Shown: positions 8,716 to 18,032, counted from the first letter of the stretch. The stretch: 64,000 nt of DNA from Chlamydiia bacterium (GCA_022601395.1 JAJACS010000002.1:62001-126000); one strand, 5' to 3'. The notes: generated from the sequence alone by a model not told the origin. Numbers and translations are program-made.

Positions 8716-9858
8716 ATGAAAGAAAAACGATTAATTATTCTTGGTTCCACAGGTTCTATTGGAGAGAGTACGTTAAGAGTTGTGCGTTGCCACAGCTCAT
8801 CTTTCAAAGTAGTCGCTCTTGCTGCACAAAGTAACATTGAAAAGCTCTCTTTACAGATCAAAGAATTCTCACCGAAAATTGTAGCTGTTTATAACAAAGA
8901 TAAAGCGAAAGAACTCCAAAAGCTGTTTCCTGATGTAAAAATAGTTGGAGGGCTTGATGGCGTTTCGGAAGTGGCTTCTTATAAAGAAGCGGATCTTTGC
9001 GTTTCGGCAATTTCTGGAACGATGGGAATTTTACCAACCTTTGCAGCGATCACAGCAGGCCACGACATCGCTCTTGCAAATAAAGAAGTTCTTGTTTCTG
9101 CAGGCTCACTCATTACAAGTCATGCAAAGAAGAAAGGTGTAAAGCTCCTTCCGATAGATAGTGAGCAAAGCGCGATTTTTCAATGTCTTGAGGGGAGCAA
9201 AACAGCAGATGTTCTTAAGCTAATACTCACAGCCTCTGGGGGGCCGTTTTTTAATACCTCCTATGAGCAGATGAAGAAAATTTCGATTAAGGAAGCTCTC
9301 AATCATCCAACGTGGAATATGGGAGCAAAGAATACCATCGATTCCTCAACGCTTATGAATAAAGGCCTTGAGGTGATAGAAGCATATCACCTCTTTGACA
9401 TCCCTCTTTCGCAAATAGAGGTAGTTGTTCATCCCCAAAGCCTTATTCACAGTTTTGTAGAATTTGTCGATGGCTCGCTCCTTGCGCAGGTAGCTGAAAA
9501 TCAGATGGTCATTCCGATACAGTATGCAATGACCTATCCTGAAAGAAAAAAAGGCCTGGTAAAGCCTTTTGACTTTAGAAAGTTTAATAAATTTGAGTTC
9601 TTTCCGCCTGATGATAAAAAGTTTACTTGTCTCTCTCTTGCTTATCATGCAGCAAAGACAGGAGGCTCGATGCCCTGTTTTATGAACGCCGCAAACGAAA
9701 TCCTCGTAGAAAGATTTTTAAAAGGGCAAATTTCTTGGCTTGAGATCGGGAAAAAATTGGAAAAACTATTGATTTCGCATACAATAGAAGATGGTTTAAA
9801 ATTAGAGACTCTTACTCTTGTTGATAAGCAAGCAAGAGAAGAGGCTAAGCTCGCATAG
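8716..9858 (+). CDS. dxr: 1-deoxy-D-xylulose 5-phosphate reductoisomerase
   Basis: This enzyme carries out the second, committed step of the MEP isoprenoid pathway, converting DXP to 2-C-methylerythritol 4-phosphate with NADPH and a divalent metal. It has the NADPH-binding motif GSTGSIGEST (~9-18), ANKEVLVSAG, metal-site DSEQSAIFQCL, the substrate loop TASGGPF, and the LNHPTWNMGAKNTIDSSTLMNKGLEVIEA block. Its 380 residues are close to the family's usual ~390. It is 12 nt downstream of ytgD and 15 nt upstream of rseP, as in C. trachomatis CT070-CT072. No clear Shine-Dalgarno precedes it. Confidence 0.96.
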   Translation: MKEKRLIILGSTGSIGESTLRVVRCHSSSFKVVALAAQSNIEKLSLQIKEFSPKIVAVYNKDKAKELQKLFPDVKIVGGLDGVSEVASYKEADLCVSAISGTMGILPTFAAITAGHDIALANKEVLVSAGSLITSHAKKKGVKLLPIDSEQSAIFQCLEGSKTADVLKLILTASGGPFFNTSYEQMKKISIKEALNHPTWNMGAKNTIDSSTLMNKGLEVIEAYHLFDIPLSQIEVVVHPQSLIHSFVEFVDGSLLAQVAENQMVIPIQYAMTYPERKKGLVKPFDFRKFNKFEFFPPDDKKFTCLSLAYHAAKTGGSMPCFMNAANEILVERFLKGQISWLEIGKKLEKLLISHTIEDGLKLETLTLVDKQAREEAKLA

Positions 9859-9873
9859 TAAGGATCTATTCAT

Positions 9874-11811
9874 ATGTTTTTTAATCTGCTGTATTTTGCA
9901 CTTGCGCTATTCGGCCTTGGATTTTTGATATTCATTCACGAGCTTGGCCACTACTTTATGGGCAAGAAAGTAGGGATGAAAATTGAAGTCTTCAGTATTG
10001 GAATGGGTAAGCCCATTAAGAAATGGGAATGGCAAGGTGTCACTTGGCAGCTTTGTTATCTGCCCTTTGGTGGCTATGTCAAATTTGCAGGAGACAAAGA
10101 GAGTGAGTGTGACAACACAGATGATGATACGTTCTATGGGAAAAAGCCTCTCGACCGCATAAAAGTTGCTCTTGCAGGTCCTCTTGTAAACATTGCTTTT
10201 GCTTTTATCCTTTTCTGCGTTCTGTGGTTTTCAGGAGGAAGGCAAAAAGGGTTTTCTGAATTTACAAATGTCATAGGGTATGTAGATCCTGCTTCTGAGC
10301 TTTATCAGAAGGGTGTAAGACCTGGAGATCAGATCACAAAATATGATGGCCATTCTTTTAACGGGTTCAAAGACCTTATTATGGCTTCTGTTCTTAAACA
10401 AAAGTCTATGGATATTGAAGGGAATAAAGTTGATTACTATACAGGTGAGACAACCCCTTATCGTTATAACCTGACTCCTTACCAGCACCCTCGCTCAGCA
10501 TCAAAAGACTTTAAGACAATCGGGATCTTAGGCTCTGGTAGGTTTTTGTACTTTAACAAGCTTGATGGTTTTACTGATAAAGAAGTGATTCAAGATGGCC
10601 CGATGAAAGGTTCTGGAATCGCCTATGGAGATCGTTTTGTTTGGGCAAATGGAGATGTTCTTTTTTCCATGGACCAGCTTGCTAAAGTCACGAATGAAGA
10701 TAATGCGATGCTTACAGTAGAGCGCGCTGGAAAAAGATTTTTTGCTAAAGTACCAAGGGTGAAAATCGAAGATCTTCGTCTATCAAGTAAAGAAGCCCTA
10801 GAGATGGAAGACTGGCAGCACGAAGCAAATCTTAAGGGAAAAGAGGTCTCATTTATTCCTTATGCGATGAACGCGAATGCAGTTGTTGCAGAAAACCACC
10901 TATTCCTTGGGAACGATTCAAGAGAGTACAGCGTTTATGATTATGAAGATGCAAGAGCTGAAACAGAGCCTCTAAGAAAAGGCGATAAGATCCTTGCAGT
11001 TGATAGCATCAAAGTTGCAAACACATATGAGCTTATGCATGCACTGCAGAATAAGCATGTAAAAATCATTGTTCAAAGAAAAGATCCTGGCGTTGTTTCT
11101 TGGAAGAATGAAAATGCTTACATGATGCACTCGATAGATCCAAAAGATCTAAGAGCGGCTAAAAATGCAATTTTATCTGGGTCAGATCAAAAGACATTTG
11201 GAAATCTACATATCTTAAATACAGTCACTCCTATAAGACTTACGGATCTACCTCTTTCATCAGCGAAGAAAGGCTGGGCAGCAAAAGAGTATGAAGCAAG
11301 CATCGAAAGGATCAACGCGCTTCCTGATCTGGAAAAGAGAAATGAAGCATTTGCAGCTCTTAAGAAATCTTCTCAAAGGCTCATGCTTGGTGTTCCTCTT
11401 GTTGATTTAAGTGTGCAGTATAATCCAAACCCAGCGGCTCTTTTCACATCGACTGTAAAAGAGACGGGAAGAACGCTAACAGCACTTCTTACAGGAAAGC
11501 TGAATCCTAAATGGCTTTCAGGTCCTATCGGCATGGTGCAAGTTGTGCATAGAGGCTGGACTGAAAGTGCTCCTGAGGCCCTTTTTTGGATGGCAATGAT
11601 ATCCTTAAACCTTGGAATATTTAACCTTCTTCCACTTCCAGTGCTTGACGGCGGTCATATCTGTTTCTCACTTTATGAGATGATCACAAGAAGAAGGCTC
11701 AAGCCAAAGGTGATGGAAAGGCTGATCATTCCATTTGTTGTTCTTCTTATAGGGCTTTTCATCTTTGTGACCTACCAAGATGTCATGAGACTATTTGGCA
11801 AATTTTTCTAG
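9874..11811 (+). CDS. rseP: Site-2 intramembrane metalloprotease RseP/YaeL, enlarged chlamydial form
   Basis: This is a zinc protease of the inner membrane. The HExxH motif HELGH is at residues 22-26 within the first membrane segment, and the second active-site motif NLLPLPVLDGGH lies ~50 residues before the end. Between them are PDZ-like regions (around 145-165 and 360-400). The family is usually ~450 residues; the 645 residues here reflect a long periplasmic insert, as in C. trachomatis CT072. Known members cleave anti-sigma factors or signal peptides. A role in cleaving membrane-tethered regulators is possible but not shown. AAGGAT precedes the ATG. A strong terminator follows. Confidence 0.94.
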   Translation: MFFNLLYFALALFGLGFLIFIHELGHYFMGKKVGMKIEVFSIGMGKPIKKWEWQGVTWQLCYLPFGGYVKFAGDKESECDNTDDDTFYGKKPLDRIKVALAGPLVNIAFAFILFCVLWFSGGRQKGFSEFTNVIGYVDPASELYQKGVRPGDQITKYDGHSFNGFKDLIMASVLKQKSMDIEGNKVDYYTGETTPYRYNLTPYQHPRSASKDFKTIGILGSGRFLYFNKLDGFTDKEVIQDGPMKGSGIAYGDRFVWANGDVLFSMDQLAKVTNEDNAMLTVERAGKRFFAKVPRVKIEDLRLSSKEALEMEDWQHEANLKGKEVSFIPYAMNANAVVAENHLFLGNDSREYSVYDYEDARAETEPLRKGDKILAVDSIKVANTYELMHALQNKHVKIIVQRKDPGVVSWKNENAYMMHSIDPKDLRAAKNAILSGSDQKTFGNLHILNTVTPIRLTDLPLSSAKKGWAAKEYEASIERINALPDLEKRNEAFAALKKSSQRLMLGVPLVDLSVQYNPNPAALFTSTVKETGRTLTALLTGKLNPKWLSGPIGMVQVVHRGWTESAPEALFWMAMISLNLGIFNLLPLPVLDGGHICFSLYEMITRRRLKPKVMERLIIPFVVLLIGLFIFVTYQDVMRLFGKFF

Positions 11812-11819
11812 AAATTTGT

Positions 11820-11857
11820 TTTTGTAAAACGTGTTTCTTAAAACACGTTTTACAAAA
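11820..11857. terminator. Strong bidirectional terminator
   Basis: A perfect 17-bp stem (TTTTGTAAAACGTGTTT and its complement) has a CTTA loop. It lies between the convergent rseP and ABC-F genes and ends the long mrp-ytg-dxr-rseP transcript. Confidence 0.9.
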
Positions 11858-11862
11858 CAAGT

Positions 11863-13461
11863 TCAGAGTTCCCATACGTCTGTGGCGATCTTTTTAATAA
11901 ACATCTTATCATGAGAAATTGCAAGAAGAGCCCCATCGAACTCAAGAAGTGCTTTCTCAAGAGCTTCTACTGTTGCAAGATCAAGATGGTTTGTCGGTTC
12001 ATCAAGTAACAAGACAGTGGGCTTCTCAAGGATAAGGCTAAGAAGCATGAGTCTTTTTCTTTGCCCAACGCTTAAGTTTGAAAAGGGAAGGTGCAAAAGT
12101 TCCTCACCGCCAATCGCAGCTTTATGAAGCTCTTTTCTAAGGTCTTCTTCAGAAAGCTGATACCGATCTTCAAAATACATTCTTGGTGTTTTGTCCATAG
12201 GTAGTAGCTCAACTTCCTGATCAAGATAAGCGATTTTTGCACGAGAGGTGATGCGTACTTCTCCAGAATCTACTTCAAGCATATTTGCCATGCATTTAAG
12301 AAATGTAGTTTTCCCGCAGCCGTTTTTTCCTGTTAGAACAATGCGATCTCCTTTGTTCAATGTTTTAGAAACATTATTAAAGAGAGTATTGTTATCAAAG
12401 GATTTAGAGATGTTTTCACAAGCGATGACACAAGACACAGGTAACATAGCTTGAGAGAACCTCAATCCTTTAATGGTTTTGGGTTTTGGGTGTTTAGGTG
12501 CATTTTCCTCAAGAAGCTCAAGGCGCGTTTTAAGGTCATTTACATTACGAGCAACCGACTTTTGGTGTTTGTCACCACGTCGATCATAAGCCATGATGTT
12601 GTTGTCTTTAGGAGGAACAGGTTTTCCTTTTGTAAAAGTAATTGCCTTGATCTGCATCTTAAGACTTTTTACTTCCTCCTTATAGTCTTCATAAGCCTTA
12701 AGTTTGTCTGCGAGCTCTCTTTCTTTCTCCTTTATGTAGAAGTCGTAACTACCTATATAGGTATTAAGTTTTGCGCAAGAGATCTCGATTAAGCGATTAC
12801 AAGTAGCATTTAAAAAAGCTCGATCATGCGAAACGATGACAACAGCCCCTTTACCTTTTTTATTACGATCTTTAAGAGTGTCTGTGAGCCAAATAATCAT
12901 ATCCTTGTCTAAGTGGTTTGTGGGCTCATCAAGAAGGAGTAGATCTGGGTCATAGATCAAAGTCTTTGCAAGAGCTACGCGTAGCCTCTGTCCGCTACTT
13001 AAATCAGACATTCTTTTATCAAGGTCTAAGGCATCAAGCTTTAGCCCATGGAGGATTTTTTCAAGAGGGGGTCTATCGTAACCACCAAGGCTCTCATACT
13101 TTTCGTGAAGCTTCTCCCACTCTTCTAAGCGGCACTCATCCTTTAGGCATTCAGCCATCTTCTTTTCAAGTAGTGAAAGAGAAGCATCCTCCATATATTC
13201 TCTCGCAACAATACCCCCATCTTCCAGGATAACTTCCTGGGGAAGATAGGCAATGCGGAGGCCTTCTGCAAAGTAAGAGTTGCCTCTACTTGGATCCGTG
13301 CTGCCTGCAAGGATCTGAAGAAGGGTAGTTTTCCCAGTGCCGTTTTTCCCAACAAGAGCAAACAGTTCTCCCTCATTGATTGTGAGGGATATATCCTCAA
13401 ACAGAATTTGGGCATCAAAAGATTTATATAAATGTGTATATTGTATTAGGAGTCTAGACAT
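11863..13461 (-). CDS. ABC-F family ATPase (translation/ribosome-protection factor)
   Basis: It carries two tandem ABC domains and no membrane segments. Walker A sites are GKNGTGKTT (first domain) and GKNGCGKTT (second), with signatures LSSGQRLR and LSVGQRKR and Walker B sequences followed by EPTNHLDK/EPTNHLDL. The charged inter-domain linker (~225-320) has the ABC-F arrangement. Such proteins bind the ribosomal E site as translation factors or antibiotic-protection proteins; which subfamily this is cannot be decided. The ATG at 13461 (MSRLLIQYTHL) is preferred over a TTG at 13473. It has no good Shine-Dalgarno of its own; the only strong one serves a 3-codon ORF upstream. Confidence 0.9.
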   Translation of the reverse strand: MSRLLIQYTHLYKSFDAQILFEDISLTINEGELFALVGKNGTGKTTLLQILAGSTDPSRGNSYFAEGLRIAYLPQEVILEDGGIVAREYMEDASLSLLEKKMAECLKDECRLEEWEKLHEKYESLGGYDRPPLEKILHGLKLDALDLDKRMSDLSSGQRLRVALAKTLIYDPDLLLLDEPTNHLDKDMIIWLTDTLKDRNKKGKGAVVIVSHDRAFLNATCNRLIEISCAKLNTYIGSYDFYIKEKERELADKLKAYEDYKEEVKSLKMQIKAITFTKGKPVPPKDNNIMAYDRRGDKHQKSVARNVNDLKTRLELLEENAPKHPKPKTIKGLRFSQAMLPVSCVIACENISKSFDNNTLFNNVSKTLNKGDRIVLTGKNGCGKTTFLKCMANMLEVDSGEVRITSRAKIAYLDQEVELLPMDKTPRMYFEDRYQLSEEDLRKELHKAAIGGEELLHLPFSNLSVGQRKRLMLLSLILEKPTVLLLDEPTNHLDLATVEALEKALLEFDGALLAISHDKMFIKKIATDVWEL

Positions 13462-13482
13462 AAGCTTTACCAAAGTTAAATT

Positions 13483-13530
13483 AAAAAAAACTGAGTTAAA
13501 ACTTATTTTCTCATTGGTAGAGCTCTCCTT
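13483..13530 (-). promoter_or_regulatory. Leader with 3-codon ORF inside an attenuator-like hairpin
   Basis: On the minus strand AAGGAG (13530-13525) is followed 10 nt later by ATG AGA AAA TAA (13514-13503), encoding Met-Arg-Lys. The same bases form the left arm of a hairpin (TGAGAAAA-TAAG-TTTT-AA-CTCA, 13513-13492) followed by eight T (13490-13483). This is the geometry of ribosome-controlled attenuation: a stalled ribosome on the mini-ORF would block the terminator. The stem is AT-rich and weak. Regulation is inferred. Confidence 0.45.
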
Positions 13531-13544
13531 TTAAAGATACCCTA

Positions 13545-13573
13545 ATAATAACATATAGTTATTTTTTCTGCAA
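13545..13573 (-). promoter_or_regulatory. Promoter of the ABC-F gene
   Basis: TTGCAG (13573-13568), a 17-nt spacer and TATTAT (13550-13545) lie on the minus strand, immediately after the stop codon of the upstream GNAT gene. The expected start near 13538 gives a leader of about 75 nt. Confidence 0.6.
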
Positions 13574-14164
13574 TTAGGCTTTGTTTAGGTCTAGTGTCAT
13601 CATGATATGAGGCACTGGGTTGAAGGAGGGGATAAACTCCTCCTCTTGAACAAATCCGACTTTTTCATAGACGTGGATAGCTTTTTTATTTGAAACAGCA
13701 GGATCTATTAACACAAAGTCTACATCCTGGCTTTGAATAAATTCTTTGATCATACGCGTACCAAGGCCCCTCCCAAGGAAGTCTTTTTCTCCTATAAGAA
13801 CATCGAGAGTAGAGGTTTTTCTGTTCTCTTTGAACCATTTATCATAAGGGTCACTCGCATTGAAGGGACCGTCAATAGGGGAGGTCATGAGGAAGCCGAA
13901 CGGCTTGCCATCTAAAAAAGCTACAAAGTGCTCGAACCTATAGTCATCGTTATGATCTATCCCGTTTACAAAGAGATGTAGGTTATTAAGAGTGTTTTTG
14001 AGGCCGTCGCCATAGAAGTAGGGCTTTATATGGTCTTTTGCAAGCCAGCTATGGATCAGTTTTTCATGTGATTGATCGGCTTTTTTAAAAGAGAGAGCTT
14101 CCTTCGTCATACAATTACCTGTTAGTGAAAGTAAGGTGACTACAAAGTATAAGATGTGTTTCAT
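13574..14164 (-). CDS. GNAT acetyltransferase with an apparent N-terminal signal peptide
   Basis: Residues ~20-196 are a GNAT fold of the AAC(6')/IucB-like type: an acceptor-side region (HSWLAKDHIKPYFYG), the acetyl-CoA loop FLGRGLGTRMIKEFI, and the C-terminal VSNKKAIHVYEKVGFVQEEEF. Residues 1-18 (MKHILYFVVTLLSLTGNC) look like a Sec signal, which is unusual because the acetyl-CoA donor is cytoplasmic. AAGG precedes this ATG. An internal Met19 (MTKEALSF) would give a plain cytoplasmic enzyme. Substrate unknown. It lies just after the dnaK terminator. Confidence 0.75.
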   Translation of the reverse strand: MKHILYFVVTLLSLTGNCMTKEALSFKKADQSHEKLIHSWLAKDHIKPYFYGDGLKNTLNNLHLFVNGIDHNDDYRFEHFVAFLDGKPFGFLMTSPIDGPFNASDPYDKWFKENRKTSTLDVLIGEKDFLGRGLGTRMIKEFIQSQDVDFVLIDPAVSNKKAIHVYEKVGFVQEEEFIPSFNPVPHIMMTLDLNKA

Positions 14165-14182
14165 ATTTATGCCTTAAATAAA

Positions 14183-14210
14183 AAAGGCCATCTAATAATA
14201 GATGGCCTTT
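14183..14210 (-). terminator. Terminator of the hrcA-grpE-dnaK operon
   Basis: A perfect 12-bp stem (AAAGGCCATCTA / TAGATGGCCTTT) with a 4-nt loop is followed on the minus strand by a T-run, 40 nt after the dnaK stop. Confidence 0.92.
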
Positions 14211-14250
14211 ATATACAAACATAAAGTTAAAGCCTAAGTGGCTCTAGGTC

Positions 14251-16185
14251 TTAGTCTTTTTTCTCATCGTCTAAGATCTCAACTTCAGCATCTTCGATGT
14301 TTTCTTCTTTGTTTGAAGATGCATTTGCTGTCTGCTCAGCACCAGGCATAGGACCTGCATTAGGAGCGCCCTGCGCGCCTTGCTGCATATTTTCGCCGAT
14401 CTTTTGGATCGTTGTGTTTAGATCATCAATCGCTGATCTAAGCGCTGCGATGTCAGTGCCTGATTTAGCAGTTTTAAGAGCTTCGATTTTACCCTGGATC
14501 TCTTGCGCGATGTTCGCTGGGATCTTATCTTTATAATCAGTAAGAGCTTTTTCAGATCTAAAAAGAAGAGCATCTGCTTCGTTTTTAGTATCCACAGTCT
14601 CTTTCATCTTCTCATCTTCTTCTTTGTGATCTTCAGCATCTTTTACCATGCGTGTGATCTCATCATCAGTAAGACCTGATTTCGCTTCGATTTTAATCTT
14701 CTGCTCTTTACCAGAACCAAGATCTTTTGCAGATACATGTAAGATACCATCAGCATCGATGTCAAAAGCAACCTCGATTTGAGGAGTACCTCTTGGCGCT
14801 GGAGGAATCTCTGTAAGATCAAAACGACCAATCTCTTTGTTGTGACTTGCCATTTTTCTCTCACCCTGCAAGACCACGATCGTTACAGCAGGCTGGTTGT
14901 CAGCAGCTGTTGAGAAGACTTGCTTCTTCTGCGTTGGGATCGTTGTGTTTCTTTCTACAAGAGGAGTTAAAACGCCACCAAGCGTTTCAATACCAAGTGT
15001 TAGAGGAATCACGTCAAGAAGTAGAACGTCTTTAACGTCTCCTGCAAGAACTCCACCTTGAATCGCAGCACCAGTTGCTACAACTTCATCAGGGTTCACC
15101 CCTTTGTGTGGTTCTCTTCCGAAGATCTCTTCTACTTTTGCTTGTACGATCGGCATTCTTGACATACCACCAACAAGGATCACATCGTGGATTTGATCTT
15201 TTGTCAGACCAGCATCTTTCATTGCTTTTTCACAAGGTCCTCTTGTTCTTTCAACAAGACCTGCAATAAGAGACTCAAGCTTTGCTCTTGTTAGAGTTAG
15301 CTGAAGGTGCTTTGGTCCAGTTGCATCCATTGTGATGAATGGCTGGTTGATCTCTGTTTGTGTTGTTCCAGAAAGCTCGATCTTTGCTTTCTCTGCAGCA
15401 TCTCTAAGTCTTTGAAGAGCCATCTTATCTTGTGATAGATCAATGCTATTGTCTTTTTTGAACTCTTCTAAGATCCAGTTGATAATTGCATTGTCAAAGT
15501 CATCTCCACCAAGGTGAGTATCACCATTTGTTGCAAGAACTTCAAAAACGCCATCACCGATCTCAAGAACAGAAATATCAAAAGTACCACCACCAAGGTC
15601 AAAGACTGCGATTTTTTTGTCGCCTTCTTTATCTAAGCCGTAAGCAAGCGCTGCTGCTGTTGGCTCTGGGATAATACGCTTAACATCAAGACCTGCGATC
15701 TTACCAGCATCTTTTGTAGATTGTCTTTGTGAATCGTTAAAGTAAGCAGGAACAGTAATCACAGCACCTGTTACTTTTTCACCTAGATACTCTTCTGCTG
15801 TTTCCTTCATTTTCATGAGGACTTGAGCGCCGACTTCTTCTGGAGAAATCGTCTTGTCTTCTACTTCGAAAACAACATCACCATTTTGGTTTGCTTTTAC
15901 GTTGTAAGAAACAGTTTTTGTTTCAGATCCAACTTCCTGGTATTTTCTTCCGATGAAACGCTTTGTTGAAGAAAGTGTTTTCTCAGGGTTTGTTACCGCT
16001 TGTCTTTTCGCAGGGATACCAACAAGTCTTTCTTTTCCTTTGTAAGCTACAACAGAAGGTGTTGTTCTAGTTCCTTCTGCGTTCGCAATCACCTTAGCAG
16101 CTCCCCCTTCCATTACAGAAACGCAGGAGTTTGTAGTTCCAAGGTCGATCCCGATAATTCTTCCTTTATCTTTTTTTTCAGCCAT
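14251..16185 (-). CDS. dnaK: Chaperone DnaK (Hsp70)
   Basis: This cytoplasmic ATP-dependent chaperone works with GrpE. The nucleotide-binding domain starts at [10 protein letters not shown] and includes [33 protein letters not shown] and LVGGMSRMP. The linker [18 protein letters not shown] leads to the substrate-binding domain, and the C-terminus ends in [14 protein letters not shown] with the usual acidic tail. The ATG at 16185 ([12 protein letters not shown], 644 residues) is chosen over an upstream one because AAGGAG lies 6 nt before it. It overlaps grpE by 8 nt and is the last gene of the operon. Confidence 0.97.
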   Translation of the reverse strand: MAEKKDKGRIIGIDLGTTNSCVSVMEGGAAKVIANAEGTRTTPSVVAYKGKERLVGIPAKRQAVTNPEKTLSSTKRFIGRKYQEVGSETKTVSYNVKANQNGDVVFEVEDKTISPEEVGAQVLMKMKETAEEYLGEKVTGAVITVPAYFNDSQRQSTKDAGKIAGLDVKRIIPEPTAAALAYGLDKEGDKKIAVFDLGGGTFDISVLEIGDGVFEVLATNGDTHLGGDDFDNAIINWILEEFKKDNSIDLSQDKMALQRLRDAAEKAKIELSGTTQTEINQPFITMDATGPKHLQLTLTRAKLESLIAGLVERTRGPCEKAMKDAGLTKDQIHDVILVGGMSRMPIVQAKVEEIFGREPHKGVNPDEVVATGAAIQGGVLAGDVKDVLLLDVIPLTLGIETLGGVLTPLVERNTTIPTQKKQVFSTAADNQPAVTIVVLQGERKMASHNKEIGRFDLTEIPPAPRGTPQIEVAFDIDADGILHVSAKDLGSGKEQKIKIEAKSGLTDDEITRMVKDAEDHKEEDEKMKETVDTKNEADALLFRSEKALTDYKDKIPANIAQEIQGKIEALKTAKSGTDIAALRSAIDDLNTTIQKIGENMQQGAQGAPNAGPMPGAEQTANASSNKEENIEDAEVEILDDEKKD

Positions 16186-16774
16186 CTTGAGACTCCTTTT
16201 CTTTTGTGTTTGTATTTTCTTGATTCTTTTCATCTTCTGGAGACTCTTTCTTAGGCGGCTTTGCAACCTTTACTCGAGCAGCTCTTAGTGTTCTATCTCC
16301 AGATTTATAACCTCTTACGAAGACCTCTAATATCGTGCCTTCTTTATGTTCTTCTGTTTCGACAACCTCGACAGCTTCATGAAGATGCGGATCGAACTGG
16401 CACCCTTCAGCGTCAAAAGGCTTTACGCCATGTTGCGTAAGTACATCTTTAAACTGGCTAAGGATCATCTCAAAGCCCATCGCCCAGTTACGTACTTCTT
16501 CAGACATCTGATCTTTGAACCCAAGTGCCTTTTCTAGGCTGTCTAGTGGATCAATAAAGTCTGTAATAATACTGTCTACAGCAAACTTCGTCATATCTTG
16601 ACGCTCTTTTTGCATCCTCTTTCTTGTGTTCTCAAGCTCTGCCAAACTTCTTAAGTATTTGTCACGATTCTCATGAAGCTCTTTTTCCAAGTTCTCTTGC
16701 TTCTTTTCTTCATTGAAAATCTCAGCTTCTTTTGAGTTATCCTCAGTGTCATCTGGGGCTTTCTTATCTTTCAT
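16178..16774 (-). CDS. grpE: Nucleotide exchange factor GrpE
   Basis: This is the nucleotide exchange partner of DnaK. A charged, coiled-coil N-terminus (~20-70, [22 protein letters not shown]) is followed by the beta-rich head with [36 protein letters not shown]. The C-terminal ~25 residues ([19 protein letters not shown]) are an acidic extension. The ATG at 16774 is favoured because AAAGGA ends 7 nt upstream; in-frame ATGs at 16780 and 16789 are alternatives. It overlaps both hrcA and dnaK. Confidence 0.95.
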   Translation of the reverse strand: MKDKKAPDDTEDNSKEAEIFNEEKKQENLEKELHENRDKYLRSLAELENTRKRMQKERQDMTKFAVDSIITDFIDPLDSLEKALGFKDQMSEEVRNWAMGFEMILSQFKDVLTQHGVKPFDAEGCQFDPHLHEAVEVVETEEHKEGTILEVFVRGYKSGDRTLRAARVKVAKPPKKESPEDEKNQENTNTKEKESQDG

Positions 16775-17939
16775 TTTCATTCCTTTCATTTGAACGGGGT
16801 TTGGACCGGTCGTCGAGTAGTAAACTTTCAGCTCTTTTCAAATGCGAAGGAGAGTTTTTGTAATCCAATGCATTTGATTTAGGCACTCTATAGTTAATCT
16901 GGTGCTTAAAGAGCAGGCTGTTTAACGTGTCACTAATTGTTTTTGAAGTGGTCTTCAAAATTTCAAATAGTTTTCTATAAGGGATTCTTGTAGGGCCAAG
17001 TATACCAATCGCTCCTACAGGTTTCTGCCTAATATGATAGGGGACCATGATAATCGCGCATTCACTATTTTCTGAAACATAATTTTCAAGATCATCACCG
17101 ATCCAGAATTTTAAGTGGTTCTCTTTGCAAACTTCTTCGCAGAGTTTATGCATAAGGTTGGGATTCTCAAAAATGGAAAGCCCATTTGCAAGAGACTCTG
17201 CTTCTTGGAATTCAAAGTAATTCAGAAGTTTTGAAAATCCAGTCTTGTAAAGATCATCTTGGATAAATGTCGCATGTCCGACGATATGTCTTAACATAAG
17301 CTCATTATAAAAATGTTCTGCAAGCTTCAGCTCTTCTGCGTCAAGCTCTGGCCTGTCAAGGCCCGTCATTCTAAAGTGGAAATAAAGCTCAAGGCGCTTT
17401 AGGGAAAAGTTACTAAGTTTCGTATCAGTAAAAAGTACTTCTGTATGAACCATTCCAAAACTTGTTAGCAAAATCGCAAGCGTTCTACCACTATCAAGAG
17501 GAAGAAGTTTGACACTTGTGATGAAGTCTTGGTCGAACCTTGGAGATGTGATAAAAGCTGCACAGCCTGTAGAGTCAGAGATAAGGTTGACAACCTTGTT
17601 TAGATATCCGATCACTTCCTTATCTTTAAACTGCAGATCAGACTCGATGGCCTTTTTGCGAGCTTTACTAAGGGTGTCTTTTCCTTCTTTCTGCTTAGCG
17701 TAGTACTTATAGGCAAGGTCTGTTGGGATCCTTCCCCCAGAAGAGTGCTGCTGCTCTAGGTACCCACTTTCTTCGAGCTTAGAAAAGTAGTTACGGATAG
17801 TTGCAGAACTGAGGTGTCCAAATCCAGAATCCTTCAAAGTGTTAGACCCGATCGGCTTGCCTGTCTTGATATATAAGTCTGTGATACCGAGTAGGATACT
17901 CGTCTCTCTCTGCTGTTTTTTAGAACCGCTGCTAACCAT
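16764..17939 (-). CDS. hrcA: Heat-inducible transcription repressor HrcA
   Basis: This repressor of class I heat-shock genes binds CIRCE. The N-terminal winged helix (LLGITDLYIKTGKPIGSNTL ... LSSATIRNYFSKLEESGYLEQQHSSGGRIPTDLAYKYY, ~14-80) is classic HrcA, followed by a GAF-like domain ending in GAIGILGPTRIPYRKLFEIL. The 391-residue length and the C-terminal extension after SLLFKHQINYR fit the longer chlamydial form. A CIRCE-like element lies 4 nt upstream of its ATG, so it should repress its own operon. Confidence 0.96.
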   Translation of the reverse strand: MVSSGSKKQQRETSILLGITDLYIKTGKPIGSNTLKDSGFGHLSSATIRNYFSKLEESGYLEQQHSSGGRIPTDLAYKYYAKQKEGKDTLSKARKKAIESDLQFKDKEVIGYLNKVVNLISDSTGCAAFITSPRFDQDFITSVKLLPLDSGRTLAILLTSFGMVHTEVLFTDTKLSNFSLKRLELYFHFRMTGLDRPELDAEELKLAEHFYNELMLRHIVGHATFIQDDLYKTGFSKLLNYFEFQEAESLANGLSIFENPNLMHKLCEEVCKENHLKFWIGDDLENYVSENSECAIIMVPYHIRQKPVGAIGILGPTRIPYRKLFEILKTTSKTISDTLNSLLFKHQINYRVPKSNALDYKNSPSHLKRAESLLLDDRSKPRSNERNENER

Positions 17940-17942
17940 ATA

Positions 17943-17969
17943 TTGGCACTCAAGTTATTTGTTTGCTAA
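17943..17969 (-). promoter_or_regulatory. CIRCE operator
   Basis: On the plus strand TTGGCACTC, 9 nt, GTTTGCTAA match the consensus TTAGCACTC-N9-GAGTGCTAA at 8/9 and 7/9 positions. It lies between the -10 element and the hrcA start codon, the position where bound HrcA would block transcription. Confidence 0.85.
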
Positions 17970-17980
17970 TTTATTACTTA

Positions 17981-18009
17981 ATTATAGCAAAGGCGCTATG
18001 GGAGTGCAA
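17981..18009 (-). promoter_or_regulatory. Promoter of hrcA-grpE-dnaK
   Basis: TTGCAC (18009-18004), a 17-nt spacer and a perfect TATAAT (17986-17981) lie on the minus strand, directly upstream of the CIRCE element. Confidence 0.8.
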
Positions 18010-18014
18010 CATTT

Positions 18015-18032
18015 TTAGCACTTAAAGTGCAA
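18015..18032. promoter_or_regulatory. Second CIRCE-like palindrome without spacer
   Basis: TTAGCACTT-A-AAGTGCAA repeats the two CIRCE half-sites joined by one base instead of nine. It lies just upstream of the hrcA -35 element and ~60 nt upstream of the divergent promoter at 18091. HrcA binding is speculative. Confidence 0.35.

Noticed and set aside
14847-16254. Several plus-strand open frames opposite dnaK
   Set aside because: They are antisense to a strongly conserved gene, have biased low-complexity Leu/Arg/Gln composition, and lack ribosome sites.
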